A stretch of 45,845 bases of DNA from DASREM01 sp035652095 (lineage in GTDB: Bacteria > Acidobacteriota > Terriglobia > Terriglobales > Acidobacteriaceae), in assembly GCA_035652095.1 (NCBI GenBank), contig DASREM010000044.1:1-45845 (forward strand). Reading direction: 5' to 3'. The position numbers and the translations under genes are program-made. Each line of letters opens with the position of its first letter. Positions within the stretch are counted from its first letter, which is position 1. The notes beneath the pieces were generated by a model that saw only the letters and a program-made list of their open reading frames with translations, searched no databases and was not told the DNA's origin. Positions 1 through 9,231 of the stretch are shown here, piece by piece.

Positions 1-18
1 ATTTGCCACATGAACTTC

Positions 19-47
19 TTGACACGACTGGAGAGCGGGCGTACTCT
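19..47 (+). promoter_or_regulatory. Putative sigma70-type promoter for the first gene
   Basis: A perfect TTGACA lies at 19-24. After a 17-base spacer comes TACTCT at 42-47, which matches TATAAT at only three positions. It sits about 65 bases before the start codon at 113. The -35 box is strong and the -10 weak, so this is a tentative call. Confidence 0.4.
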
Positions 48-112
48 CCCTGAAAACCTCCAAACCTCGGCTCCTCAACAGCTACTGCTCCCAAACAGTG
101 CAAGGAGTTTTT

Positions 113-1492
113 ATGAAGGTCTATCCCTCCATCGTCCCTGCTGACCAAGTCCACCTCCCTTCCAATCGAGTGAATCGGCGGAACTCCAGCCCCAGTCTGA
201 AGTTGCTCATGGTGCTTCTGGCAAGTGTCGTTACCTTCAGCGGATGGGCGCGAGCAGCGGACCCGCCCGCGGCAGAAGAGAAAGTCGAGAAGAAATTCTA
301 TTCCGCCAAAGACCGTCTGGAGGCAATGCATTCTGCCACACTGTTCGTTCCGAAGGCGGTATCGGAGGTCGCCGTTCTTGAGGGCCCGCCCCAGGACAAG
401 AAGCAATTCCAGTTGCATTACAACGACAAGGTGATCTGCGACTTTACCAACCCTGGCTCCTCGATGGGAGGCAAGACGCCCAAGTTCGAGTGCAAGATCA
501 CGCGCGTCGAAAGCGCCGACGGCAACGTTCAGACCCTGACGCCCGAAATGGATGAAGAGCCGGTCAAGGTCAAGTTCGGCGCCGATGACAATGAGGTGTA
601 CGCCGAAGTCGCGGCCAGCCGTCTTCTGTGGGCGATGGGCTTCTACGCCGACGGATGGTTCCCGGTTCGAGTGGAATGCCATAACTGCCCGGAGAACCCG
701 GTTTCCGGGTCCGGCGACCGAACCACTCGCATGTTTGATCCCGCCACCATCGTGCGCAAGTTTCCCGGCAAAAAGATGTACGAGATCGGTAAGCCGGAAC
801 AAGGCTGGAGCTGGAAGGAACTGGACGCCGACAACGGACGCCCCACTTACGAGAAAGACGGCCTGAAGTTGATGGGCGCGTTCCTGAAGCACAGCGATAA
901 CAAGCCTCCGCAGCAGCGCCTGAGCTGCGACAAGGTGAACGTGAACCAGAGCACCAACCCGTTTACCACCACCTGCGAAAAGTCCATGATGATAGTGCAG
1001 GACGTGGGCGCGACCTTTGGTGGTGGCGGATGGTTCACCAGCAATTCAAGCGCGAAGATGAATCTCGGGGAGTGGTCCAGCAAGAAGTTGTGGAAGAAAG
1101 TTGGAAGCGATGGCTCGCCCCAACAATGCCAGGCGGTTCTGAAGAAAAGTCTGACCGCTCACGATGGCTTGGGCGACCCCATGATCAGCGAAGAAGGGCG
1201 GCGTTTCGACGCGGGCCTGCTCTGTCAACTCTCCGACAAGCAGATTGAGGAGCTGTTCCGGGCCTCGCGGGTCGCCCAGAAGCCCGAGTATCACAACCAC
1301 GATGGCTCGTTTAAGTCCGGCATGGATGAGGCATCCATCACCAGGCAGTGGGTAGATGCGTTCAAGCAAAAGCGCGAGGACCTCGCCAAAGGGCGCTGCC
1401 AGTGGAAGAATCAGCCAACCGACCTCAACGTGATCGACAATCCGATGGGCCTGGCCAGCGTACCGAATTTTTGCTCAGCTAAGCCGTTCTGA
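113..1492 (+). CDS. Exported Cys-rich protein of unknown function
   Basis: I do not recognise a family. The reading frame could open at a GTG at 98, but AAGGAG at 102-107 is five bases before the ATG at 113, so that ATG is preferred (459 residues). The N-terminus has a long basic n-region, then a hydrophobic stretch (LLMVLLASVVTF) ending in ARA-AD, which looks like a signal peptide cleaved around residue 48. The mature part is hydrophilic and holds about ten cysteines, including a CHNC (CxxC) motif, and a Gly/Trp-rich patch (FGGGGWF). That suggests a disulfide-bonded periplasmic or secreted protein; a haem or metal role for CHNC is possible but CHNC is not a CxxCH motif. The beta-propeller gene follows 52 bases downstream on the same strand and may be co-transcribed. 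Confidence 0.7.
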   Translation: MKVYPSIVPADQVHLPSNRVNRRNSSPSLKLLMVLLASVVTFSGWARAADPPAAEEKVEKKFYSAKDRLEAMHSATLFVPKAVSEVAVLEGPPQDKKQFQLHYNDKVICDFTNPGSSMGGKTPKFECKITRVESADGNVQTLTPEMDEEPVKVKFGADDNEVYAEVAASRLLWAMGFYADGWFPVRVECHNCPENPVSGSGDRTTRMFDPATIVRKFPGKKMYEIGKPEQGWSWKELDADNGRPTYEKDGLKLMGAFLKHSDNKPPQQRLSCDKVNVNQSTNPFTTTCEKSMMIVQDVGATFGGGGWFTSNSSAKMNLGEWSSKKLWKKVGSDGSPQQCQAVLKKSLTAHDGLGDPMISEEGRRFDAGLLCQLSDKQIEELFRASRVAQKPEYHNHDGSFKSGMDEASITRQWVDAFKQKREDLAKGRCQWKNQPTDLNVIDNPMGLASVPNFCSAKPF

Positions 1493-1544
1493 AAGCACAA
1501 GCGCGTCGGCGGCGACGGGTTCGTGAACTCCACGAAGGAGGAGC

Positions 1545-2498
1545 ATGCTGTTTGTTACCTTTCACGGAGGAAATCCGGATAAGGATCCGCACAAGAACAA
1601 CGTGCAGGCTTATGACAAAAATGGCAACCGGCTTACAGCCTCCGTGCTCGACGACAACGACGACATATTTTTGAATGAACTGCGCGGCCTTTACCTGTTC
1701 GGCAAGTACTTATATGTCGTAAATGCCAACCGCGAGCAAAACAGCGTCCTGGTCTATGAAGGGTCCGGACTTCATTACCGCTACGTGAGTACGTTCGCTT
1801 CGAAGCAGACTTGTATCGGCATCTTTCATCCCTTCGATCTTACTTTCGATGGCCAGGATTATTGCTACTTATCGAGCCAGAATACGAATGTGGTGACGCG
1901 TTTTATCGTGTCCGATGGCGGCAAGACGGGCAGGGCTGCGCCTGTGGCGGCCGCGCTGCCTGCATCCGGGACCTTCTTACCCGGAACCTTCGTAGCCTCA
2001 AGCGTAGGCAACTTGCCTCCGCGAGCCACTACGCCGGTCAAGCCTCCATGTGGTTTGCAATACTCCGGCCCCAATGCGGCCACCGACAAGAAGCATTCTG
2101 TGCGCGGGGTTCTGTGGGCAGACGGGCACCTCTACGTGGTGGACCAACCGGCGGGAACGGTCAAGGTCTACGACATCACCGGTAAATACATGGGCCAGAG
2201 TAATGTCGTGGAGACGCCGGTCCACGTCGTGGCGCACAACCACACCCTCTACGTCAGCGGCGCCGATATGGTCCTGCACGGGAAAATTCCCAGCCCGGCG
2301 GGCGATTTCATCCTGTCGCCCCTTCCTGGGGTAAAGGTGAAGAATTGCTCCGGAATGGCATTCAGCAAGTCCGGCAACTTCTACGTGGCAAGCCGCACCG
2401 ACCAGAAGATCCATAAGTTTGATTCCAACTTCCGCCCGGTAGACTTCAATTGCGAGTTGCACGACGACCCGGAGTTTTTGCTCTACATAGACCGGTAA
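1545..2498 (+). CDS. Beta-propeller (NHL/SMP-30-like) repeat protein, function unknown
   Basis: 317 residues. It starts at the ATG at 1545, preceded by AAGGAGGAG (1535-1543). Repeated units of the type LYVVNANR, YLSSQNTNVVTRF, LYVVDQPAGTVKVYD, LYVSGADMVL and FYVASRTDQKIHKFD are spaced as in NHL or six-bladed propellers, where each blade ends in a short strand followed by a variable loop. No signal peptide or membrane segment is visible at this start, so the location is unclear. Propellers of this type bind ligands or proteins; no catalytic residues can be pointed to. The end lies 104 bases before dnaE, and dnaE upstream signals would sit in and just after its 3' end. The fold call is fairly safe; the function is unknown. 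Confidence 0.7.
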   Translation: MLFVTFHGGNPDKDPHKNNVQAYDKNGNRLTASVLDDNDDIFLNELRGLYLFGKYLYVVNANREQNSVLVYEGSGLHYRYVSTFASKQTCIGIFHPFDLTFDGQDYCYLSSQNTNVVTRFIVSDGGKTGRAAPVAAALPASGTFLPGTFVASSVGNLPPRATTPVKPPCGLQYSGPNAATDKKHSVRGVLWADGHLYVVDQPAGTVKVYDITGKYMGQSNVVETPVHVVAHNHTLYVSGADMVLHGKIPSPAGDFILSPLPGVKVKNCSGMAFSKSGNFYVASRTDQKIHKFDSNFRPVDFNCELHDDPEFLLYIDR

Positions 2499-2602
2499 CC
2501 GTCACCCCGTCCCACCAGCTCTACGCGCGCCTTTTCAACAGCATGTGGATAATCAAGCGCGCGGCTCTCGCCTTTACCCGCTACAATAAAAGCACAGCCC
2601 AC

Positions 2603-5600
2603 ATGTCTCAATTCGTCCATCTCCATCTGCATACCGACTATTCGATGCTCGACGGCGCCTGCGACGTGGAGAAGCTCGTCGATCGCGTCAAGCAACTGGG
2701 CATGCCCGCGGTGGCGATGACCGATCACGGCAATATCTTCGGCGCCGTGCACTTCGTGAACGCCGCGCACAAGGCCGGAGTAAAGCCCATCGTCGGCTGC
2801 GAGCTTTACATCTGTAAAAAAGAAGACCACCATACCGGGCGCATGGCGCCGGAAGGCGATACCTATAACCATCTGCTCGTCCTGGCCGAGAATGAGGAGG
2901 GATACCGCAACCTCGCCAGGATCACGTCCGAGGCATCGCTGCACGGCTTCTATTACAAGCCGCGGGTGAGCAAGAAATTTCTGGCGGAACATTCGAAGGG
3001 ATTGATCGGGCTCTCCGGCTGCCTGAAGGGCGAAGTCGCCGAGCGCATGATGGAGGGTAAGTACGATGCCGCGCGCGAGGCGGCCTCGACCTATCGTGAC
3101 ATCTTTGGGAAAGACAATTTCTTTTTGGAGATTCAAGACCAAGGCCTGGAACTCGAGCACAAAATCCATCCCTCTCTGTACCAGCTGGAAAAAGACCTCG
3201 GCATTCCGCTGGTCGCCACCAACGACAGCCACTACTTGTGTGAGGACGATGCGCACGCGCAGGACGTGATGCTCTGCATTCAGACGGGGAAGTCCATCCA
3301 GGAACCGAACCGCATGAAATTCCAGGGCACCGGCTTCTACGTGAAGAGTCACGAGGAGATGCTGCGGGTTTTCAAAGACTCGCCCGACGTGCTCACGCGC
3401 ACGCTGGGCATCGCCGAGCGCTGCAACATGCGGATCGAGAAGATCAAGAATCCGTTCCCGCATTTTGATGTCCCGCCGGGATTCACCCTCGACAGCTACT
3501 TCGAGCATGTCACGCGCGAGGGTTTTGCGCGGCGCCTGGAACTGCTGCGGCCCTTGGAAGCCAAGGGCGCGCTGAAACATCAGATTTCGGAATACGAGCA
3601 GCGCCTTTCGCGCGAACTGGCGATCATCCAGCAGATGCAGTTCTCGGGATATTTCCTGATCGTATGGGACTTCATACGCTACGCCAAAGAGCATGACATC
3701 CCCGTGGGGCCGGGCCGTGGCTCGGCGGCGGGATCGCTGGTCTCCTACGCGATGGGGATCACCGACATCGATCCCTTGCAGCACGAACTGCTGTTCGAGC
3801 GCTTCCTGAACCCGGAGCGCGTCTCGATGCCGGATATTGACATTGATTTCTGCATGAACCGGCGCGGCGAGGTGATCGACTACGTCACTCGCAAGTACGG
3901 ACGCGAGAACGTGGCCCAGATCATCACCTTCGGCACCATGGCCGCGAAGGCTGCGATCAAGGATGTCGGCCGGGCGATGGACATCCCGTACAGCGACGTG
4001 GACCGCATCGCCAAGATGGTGCCCACGACGCTGAATATCAAACTGGATGACGCGATCCGGGAATCTCCGGCGCTGCAGCAGGCTTACGACACCGACAGCC
4101 AGGTTCGAACGCTGCTGGATACCGCTCGGAAACTGGAGGGCCTGGTCCGCAATGCTGGCGTGCACGCAGCCGGGGTCGTGATCTCTCCACGCCCGCTGAC
4201 CGAATTGGTCCCGCTGCACCGGACCAAGAACGACGAAATCGTTACCGCCTACGATATGGTCGCGATCGAGAAAATGGGCCTGTTGAAGATGGACTTCCTC
4301 GGGCTCACCACGTTGACGATTCTCGACGACACCCTGAAGCTGATTGCGCAGACCCGGAACGAGCAGATTCACCTGCACGAGATCCCGCTACAGGACACCG
4401 AGACATACGAGAAGGTCTTCCACAAGGGACTGACCTCGGGCGTGTTCCAGTTTGAATCCAGCGGCATGCGCGATGTGCTGCGCCGCTACCAGCCGAACAC
4501 CATTGACGATCTCACAGCTCTGAACGCGCTGTATCGTCCCGGCCCCATCCAGGGCGGCATGATTGATGACTTCATCGAGCGCAAGCACGGCCGGCGGAAG
4601 ATCGAGTACGAATTGCCCGAGCTGAAGGAAATCCTGGCGGAGACGCTGGGCGTCATCGTCTACCAGGAACAGGTGATGCAGATCGCCAACCGCCTCGCGG
4701 GATACTCGCTGGGTGAAGCCGACCTGCTCCGTCGCGCCATGGGGAAAAAGAAGGCCGAGGAGATGGCGCAACAGCGGGAGCGCTTCGTCAGCGGCGCCGT
4801 GCAGCGCGGATATCCGAATAAGAAGATCGAAAAGATTTTCGACCTGATGGCGCAGTTTGCCGGCTACGGCTTCAACAAGTCGCATTCGGCAGCCTACGCT
4901 TTACTTGCATATCACACGGCGTACCTGAAGACCCATTATCCGGTCGAGTTCATGGCCGCGCTGCTGACCTCGGTGACCGGGAATACTGACGACGTGGTCA
5001 AGTACATCAATGAATGTCGCGAGATGGGGATTGCGGTGGAGCCTCCGGACATCAACGTCAGCGACGCCAACTTCACTCCGCATGGGCCGAACATTCGCTT
5101 TGGTCTGGCCGCAGTCAAAAACGTCGGGCATAACGCGATCGAGTCCATTGTCGGAGCACGCAAGGAGTTAGGCCGCTACACCTCCATTTTCGAATTCTGC
5201 GAAAAAGTAGACCTGCGCCTGCTGAACAAGCGCGTGCTTGAATCCCTGGTGAAGAGCGGGGCCATGGACTCGCTGGGACGCCGCGCACAACTGATGGCCG
5301 TCCTCGACAAGGCCATGGAGCGCGCGCAGAAGACCCAGCGGGATGCTGAATCGGGCCAGCATGGGCTGTTCGGCATCTTCCAGGAGGAGCAGGCCGACAA
5401 TCAAAATGACCGCCTGCCTGACTCGCCGGACTGGGATGAGCATCTGCGCCTGGCCAATGAAAAAGAAATTCTGGGCTTTTTCATTACCGGCCATCCCATG
5501 GATAAGTACCGCGACAAACTGGAGGACCTGCGGGCCCTGAAGACCTCCGAATTGTGCGCGATGAAGTCGTCGACCGCGAAAGACGAAAACCTCACCACCG

Positions 5601-6085
5601 CGGGCATTATCACCGGGCTGCGCATCGCGAAATCCAAGAAGGGCGACTTCTACGCGCAGGGCGCTCTCGAAGATATGGAAGGAACGATCGAGATGATCGT
5701 CTTCCCCGAAGCTTATAAAAAGCTGGGGGAGAAGGTAAAACTGCAGGTCCCGGTGCTCATTAAAGGCGGCGTGCGCATTGAAGAGGGCGCCAATCCCAAG
5801 CTCACGGTCAATGACATCATGCCGCTTGAAGAGGCCAAGGCGCCGCTGCCGCGATCGCTGCGCATTCGCTTGTTGTCGGATTCGGCCACCGACCTCACCG
5901 TGGACGCCCTGCACGACCTGTTTGTGCAACGCAAAGGCGAGGCCAAGGTACTCTTCGATGTAGAGCGCGAAGGCGATTTCATGGTGGTGATGGAAGCGGA
6001 GGGCTATAATGTCCTCCCAGACCGCCAGTTCATCGCGCGGGTGGAAGAATTATGCGGGCGCGGCGCAGTGCGGGTCATCGACTAA
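2603..6085 (+). CDS. dnaE: DNA polymerase III subunit alpha (DnaE1 type)
   Basis: Replicative polymerase, 1160 residues from the ATG at 2603. The frame is open further upstream to 2450, but that part overlaps the propeller gene and does not resemble DnaE, whereas FVHLHLHTDYSMLDG directly after 2603 is the classic N-terminus. Order: PHP domain (about 1-290), palm with PDIDIDFC (D411 and D413 as metal-binding catalytic aspartates) preceded by the VGPGRGSAAGSL loop, the YQEQVM and GYGFNKSHSAAYA motifs of the finger and helix-hairpin regions, then an OB-fold (about 980-1060) and a C-terminal tail-binding region. The PHP metal ligands (HLHLH, TDHGN, GCE, TNDSHY) look intact. No Shine-Dalgarno is evident; a TACAAT at 2582-2587 could be a -10 box. 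No intein is seen. Confidence 0.96.
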   Translation: MSQFVHLHLHTDYSMLDGACDVEKLVDRVKQLGMPAVAMTDHGNIFGAVHFVNAAHKAGVKPIVGCELYICKKEDHHTGRMAPEGDTYNHLLVLAENEEGYRNLARITSEASLHGFYYKPRVSKKFLAEHSKGLIGLSGCLKGEVAERMMEGKYDAAREAASTYRDIFGKDNFFLEIQDQGLELEHKIHPSLYQLEKDLGIPLVATNDSHYLCEDDAHAQDVMLCIQTGKSIQEPNRMKFQGTGFYVKSHEEMLRVFKDSPDVLTRTLGIAERCNMRIEKIKNPFPHFDVPPGFTLDSYFEHVTREGFARRLELLRPLEAKGALKHQISEYEQRLSRELAIIQQMQFSGYFLIVWDFIRYAKEHDIPVGPGRGSAAGSLVSYAMGITDIDPLQHELLFERFLNPERVSMPDIDIDFCMNRRGEVIDYVTRKYGRENVAQIITFGTMAAKAAIKDVGRAMDIPYSDVDRIAKMVPTTLNIKLDDAIRESPALQQAYDTDSQVRTLLDTARKLEGLVRNAGVHAAGVVISPRPLTELVPLHRTKNDEIVTAYDMVAIEKMGLLKMDFLGLTTLTILDDTLKLIAQTRNEQIHLHEIPLQDTETYEKVFHKGLTSGVFQFESSGMRDVLRRYQPNTIDDLTALNALYRPGPIQGGMIDDFIERKHGRRKIEYELPELKEILAETLGVIVYQEQVMQIANRLAGYSLGEADLLRRAMGKKKAEEMAQQRERFVSGAVQRGYPNKKIEKIFDLMAQFAGYGFNKSHSAAYALLAYHTAYLKTHYPVEFMAALLTSVTGNTDDVVKYINECREMGIAVEPPDINVSDANFTPHGPNIRFGLAAVKNVGHNAIESIVGARKELGRYTSIFEFCEKVDLRLLNKRVLESLVKSGAMDSLGRRAQLMAVLDKAMERAQKTQRDAESGQHGLFGIFQEEQADNQNDRLPDSPDWDEHLRLANEKEILGFFITGHPMDKYRDKLEDLRALKTSELCAMKSSTAKDENLTTAGIITGLRIAKSKKGDFYAQGALEDMEGTIEMIVFPEAYKKLGEKVKLQVPVLIKGGVRIEEGANPKLTVNDIMPLEEAKAPLPRSLRIRLLSDSATDLTVDALHDLFVQRKGEAKVLFDVEREGDFMVVMEAEGYNVLPDRQFIARVEELCGRGAVRVID

Positions 6086-6213
6086 CTTAGCGGAAAATGA
6101 AAATTTCCAGTCATCGCCGCACGAGTGCGCCAGTGGCAGCCGCTGCCGCTATGGAAAGCGCCGCTCTGGTGGTGAATGGGGCGGACTTCCTGCTCTCGAT
6201 GGTGGAAGCGCGC

Positions 6214-7200
6214 ATGACTTCACATAACGGCGATCGTAGAAAAATGGATTCAGGACTGAGAGCGCAGCAGGAGCTGGAAAAGATCGAGCAGCAGATCGAG
6301 CGGCTCGAGGCCGTCAACCAGGACGAGAACACCCGGCAGCAGATTCACCAGTTGCACGAGCGCGTGCACGCGCTGCGGGAGCAGGTCTCGGTGCAACTCA
6401 GCGCCTGGCAGAAGACCGAACTGGCGCGCCATCCGCAGCGTCCCTACACCTTGGATTACATCGAACGCATTTTCACCGACTGGAGCGAGATTCATGGCGA
6501 CCGCGGCTTCGCCGACGATCCCGCCATCATTTGCGGAATGGCGCGTTTCGGGGACCAGGAAGTGCTGGTCGTCGGCCATCAGAAGGCCCGCGACACCAAG
6601 CAGAAGGTGTATCGCAATTTTGGCATGCCCAACCCCGAAGGTTATCGCAAGGCCCTGCGGGCCATGAAGATTGCGGAGAAGTTTGGACGGCCCATCTTCA
6701 CTTTCATAGATACGCCCGGCGCGTATCCGGGATTGGGAGCGGAAGAACGGGGCCAGGCTGAAGCCATTGCCAGAAACTTGCGCGAGATGGCCCGGCTGAG
6801 GGTCCCGATCATTGCCACCATTACCGGGGAGGGGGGCAGTGGCGGCGCTTTGGCGATTGCCGTCGCCGATCGCGTGCTGATGATGGAGAACAGCGTTTAC
6901 TCGGTGATTTCCCCGGAGGGCTGTGCCTCAATCATGTGGCGTGACGCGAGCAAGAAAGACCTGGCAGCCCAGTCGCTGAAAATCACCGCCACCGACCTGA
7001 CCGCCCTGGGTTGCGTGGATGGCGTGGTCCCCGAGCCCCCGGAGGGAGCGCATGCAGACCACGATGCCGCCGCGGCATTGCTGCGTGAAACCCTCTGCCG
7101 GCATTTCGACGAAATCAAAAACATACCCACTGCTGAATTAGTCGCGTCGCGATACAATAAGTTCCGCAAGATGGCGCAGTTCTTTGACGAAGGCGCGTAG
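6214..7200 (+). CDS. accA: Acetyl-CoA carboxylase carboxyltransferase subunit alpha
   Basis: Carboxyltransferase alpha half of acetyl-CoA carboxylase: with AccD it moves the carboxyl group from biotin-AccB to acetyl-CoA, giving malonyl-CoA for fatty acid synthesis in the cytoplasm. Diagnostic stretches are RPYTLDYIERIFTDW, EIHGDRGFADDPAI, FTFIDTPGAYPG, ITGEGGSGGALAI and SVISPEGCASIMW. The N-terminal 60 residues form a charged coiled coil, as in the family. The frame is open from 6097, but the first about 40 residues are unlike AccA. The ATG at 6214 has GGTGGAAG at 6201-6208; the ATG at 6244 gives 318 residues, the usual family length, but has no ribosome site. Start is therefore uncertain by ten codons. 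It follows dnaE closely on the same strand; accD and the biotin subunits are not in the window. Confidence 0.95.
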   Translation: MTSHNGDRRKMDSGLRAQQELEKIEQQIERLEAVNQDENTRQQIHQLHERVHALREQVSVQLSAWQKTELARHPQRPYTLDYIERIFTDWSEIHGDRGFADDPAIICGMARFGDQEVLVVGHQKARDTKQKVYRNFGMPNPEGYRKALRAMKIAEKFGRPIFTFIDTPGAYPGLGAEERGQAEAIARNLREMARLRVPIIATITGEGGSGGALAIAVADRVLMMENSVYSVISPEGCASIMWRDASKKDLAAQSLKITATDLTALGCVDGVVPEPPEGAHADHDAAAALLRETLCRHFDEIKNIPTAELVASRYNKFRKMAQFFDEGA

Positions 7201-7227
7201 CTGGGTAAGTTCGTTTCTGCTTTACCA

Positions 7228-7256
7228 GGATCCTTCGCCTTTCGCTCAGAATGACA
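7228..7256. repeat. Possible dispersed intergenic repeat fragment
   Basis: The segment reads GGATCCTTCGCCTTTCGCTC then AGAATGACA. This resembles a short intergenic sequence I have met in many copies in GC-rich environmental genomes (GATCCTTCGC..CGCTCAGGATGAC). Only one copy is visible here, so its repeat nature is inferred. Confidence 0.3.
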
Positions 7257-7310
7257 TCAGCAACGGATTACTTTGCAGCTGCTACCTGTTCCTTCGCCGC
7301 TGTACTGCCG

Positions 7311-7316
7311 TATAAT
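7311..7316 (+). promoter_or_regulatory. Putative -10 box upstream of korA
   Basis: A perfect TATAAT lies at 7311-7316 in the 194-base gap between accA and korA, about 80 bases before the korA start. No good -35 box is present at 16-18 bases upstream, so either an activator helps or the match is fortuitous. Confidence 0.4.
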
Positions 7317-7394
7317 GATTAGTTCCGCAACACCTATCAACTCACCTCGGGAAGTGCGTCGCAATCCGCTTCCACCAAGGGAAAGGGACTGGGA

Positions 7395-9230
7395 ATGGCC
7401 ACAACGGATGTAGCGCTCCATGAAGCCTCCGGCGGACTGGAGCCAAAACGGGTCGTCAACAACATGAGTATCCAGGTGGCGACCGTCAACGGCAGCGGCT
7501 CGCAGAGTTCAAACACAGTGCTGCTGCGCAGTATCTTCCAGATGGGCGTGCCGGTCTCCGGCAAAAACCTTTTCCCATCGAACATTGCGGGCTTGCCGAC
7601 CTGGTATACGATCCGGGCCAACAAAGACGGCTATATCGCGCGCAAGAAGGAAATCGATTTCGTTATCGCGATGAATCCGGAAACGGCGCACGAAGACGTG
7701 ATGTCGCTGGCGCCCGGGGCAGCCGTGCTCTACGACGAGCCGCTCGCGCTCGATAAGTTGCGCAACGATCTCATCTTCTACTCGGTGCCTTACGACAAGC
7801 TGGTGGCTCCGGTCTGCCCGGAGGCGAAGCTGCGCAAGCTCGTCCGCAACATGATTTATGTCGGTGTCGCGGCTAAGCTGCTTGGAATCGAGATGGCGGA
7901 GATCGAGAAAGCGATCCGCAAGCAGTTCGCGAAGAAGGTGAAAGCAGCGAATCTCAACCTGGCTGCGGTCCAGGCCGGATACGACTACGCCACTGCGAAC
8001 CTGACCAAGAAAGATCCGTATTACATCCAGCGTATGGACAAGAACCAGGGCAAGATCATCATTGACGGCAACTCTGCCGCGGCCCTGGGTTGCATGTTTG
8101 CCGGGGTCACGGTGGTGACCTGGTATCCGATCACGCCATCCTCATCGCTGGTCGAGACTCTGATTGATTACATGAAAGAGCATCGCATCGGTCCTGACGG
8201 TAAGGCGTCATTCGCGATCGTGCAGGCCGAAGATGAGCTGGCCGCCATCGGAATGGTGATCGGCGCAGGCTGGGCGGGCGCACGGGCGATGACGGCGACC
8301 GCAGGCCCGGGCATCTCGCTGATGGCGGAATTCGCCGGCCTGGCTTACTACGCCGAAGTCCCAGGAGTGATCTGGGACATTCAGCGCGTCGGCCCTTCCA
8401 CCGGTTTGCCCACCCGCACTTCGCAGGGTGACATCCTCTCCACCGCCTATCTCTCTCATGGAGATACGCAGCACATCCTGCTGCTCCCGTGCTCGGTGGC
8501 TGAGTGCTTCAGCATGGCGAGCGAAGCGTTCAATCTGGCGGAGCAATTTCAGACGCTGGTGTTCGTGATGTCGGATCTCGATCTCGGCATGAACAACTGG
8601 ATGTCCGATCCCTTTGAGTACCCGACCGCGCCCATTCACCGCGGCAAGGTCCTAACCAGGGAAGACCTGAACCGGCTGGGTTCATTCGAGCGCTACAAAG
8701 ATGTGGACGGCGATGGCGTGGGTTACCGCACGTTGCCCGGGACCGATCACCCGGCCGCGGCATATTTCACGCGCGGCACCGGGCACAATGAGAAGTCGCA
8801 ATACAGCGAGCGGCCGGACGACTTCGAAAAGAACATGGAGCGCATCAACCGCAAGTTCAACACGGCGCGGTCGTTTGTTCCGCGGCCTGAAGTCGAGACC
8901 GGCAAGTCAAAAATCGGGATCATCGCCTACGGCACCTCGCATTGGGCGATTGTGGAGAGCCGCGATCAGTTGCGGCAGGATTACAACATCGAGACCGATT
9001 ACCTGCGGCTGAAGGCGTATCCGTTCACCCGCGAGGTCCACGAGTTTATCGAGAAGCATGACCGCGTCTACATCGTGGAGCAGAATCGCGATGCGCAAAT
9101 GGCCAGCCTGATCAAGCTGGATATCAAGCCGGAACTGGTCACCAGGCTGCGCAGCATCGCGCACATTCACGGGTTGCCGCTGGACGCGCGCTCAGTCACC
9201 GACGAACTCATGAGCATGGAGGGGAAATAG
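7395..9230 (+). CDS. korA: 2-oxoacid:ferredoxin oxidoreductase, fused gamma-alpha subunit (KorA type)
   Basis: Large subunit of a two-subunit 2-oxoacid (probably 2-oxoglutarate):ferredoxin oxidoreductase, which decarboxylates the oxoacid to acyl-CoA with reduction of ferredoxin. 611 residues. Residues 25-205 match the gamma domain (VNGSGSQSSN near the start, then GVAAKLLGIE); residues 220-600 match the alpha/pyrimidine-binding domain with WYPITPSSSLVE (about 243-254), EDELAAIGMVIGA and TATAGPGISLM. The start at 7395 is preceded by GGGAAAGGGACTGGGA. The stop and the korB ATG are one base apart, so the two are translated together. No 4Fe-4S ferredoxin domain is present in either subunit, as in the KorAB class. 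The family can also take pyruvate or branched-chain oxoacids; substrate is inferred. Confidence 0.9.
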   Translation: MATTDVALHEASGGLEPKRVVNNMSIQVATVNGSGSQSSNTVLLRSIFQMGVPVSGKNLFPSNIAGLPTWYTIRANKDGYIARKKEIDFVIAMNPETAHEDVMSLAPGAAVLYDEPLALDKLRNDLIFYSVPYDKLVAPVCPEAKLRKLVRNMIYVGVAAKLLGIEMAEIEKAIRKQFAKKVKAANLNLAAVQAGYDYATANLTKKDPYYIQRMDKNQGKIIIDGNSAAALGCMFAGVTVVTWYPITPSSSLVETLIDYMKEHRIGPDGKASFAIVQAEDELAAIGMVIGAGWAGARAMTATAGPGISLMAEFAGLAYYAEVPGVIWDIQRVGPSTGLPTRTSQGDILSTAYLSHGDTQHILLLPCSVAECFSMASEAFNLAEQFQTLVFVMSDLDLGMNNWMSDPFEYPTAPIHRGKVLTREDLNRLGSFERYKDVDGDGVGYRTLPGTDHPAAAYFTRGTGHNEKSQYSERPDDFEKNMERINRKFNTARSFVPRPEVETGKSKIGIIAYGTSHWAIVESRDQLRQDYNIETDYLRLKAYPFTREVHEFIEKHDRVYIVEQNRDAQMASLIKLDIKPELVTRLRSIAHIHGLPLDARSVTDELMSMEGK

Positions 9231-9231
9231 C

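Noticed and set aside
2483..4378. 631-codon open frame on the minus strand
   Set aside because: Lies antisense to dnaE, has no domain or ribosome site, and arises from the high GC of the third codon position.
6097..6213. 39-codon N-terminal extension of accA
   Set aside because: Unlike any AccA N-terminus and without a ribosome site; family length is reached from 6214 or 6244.
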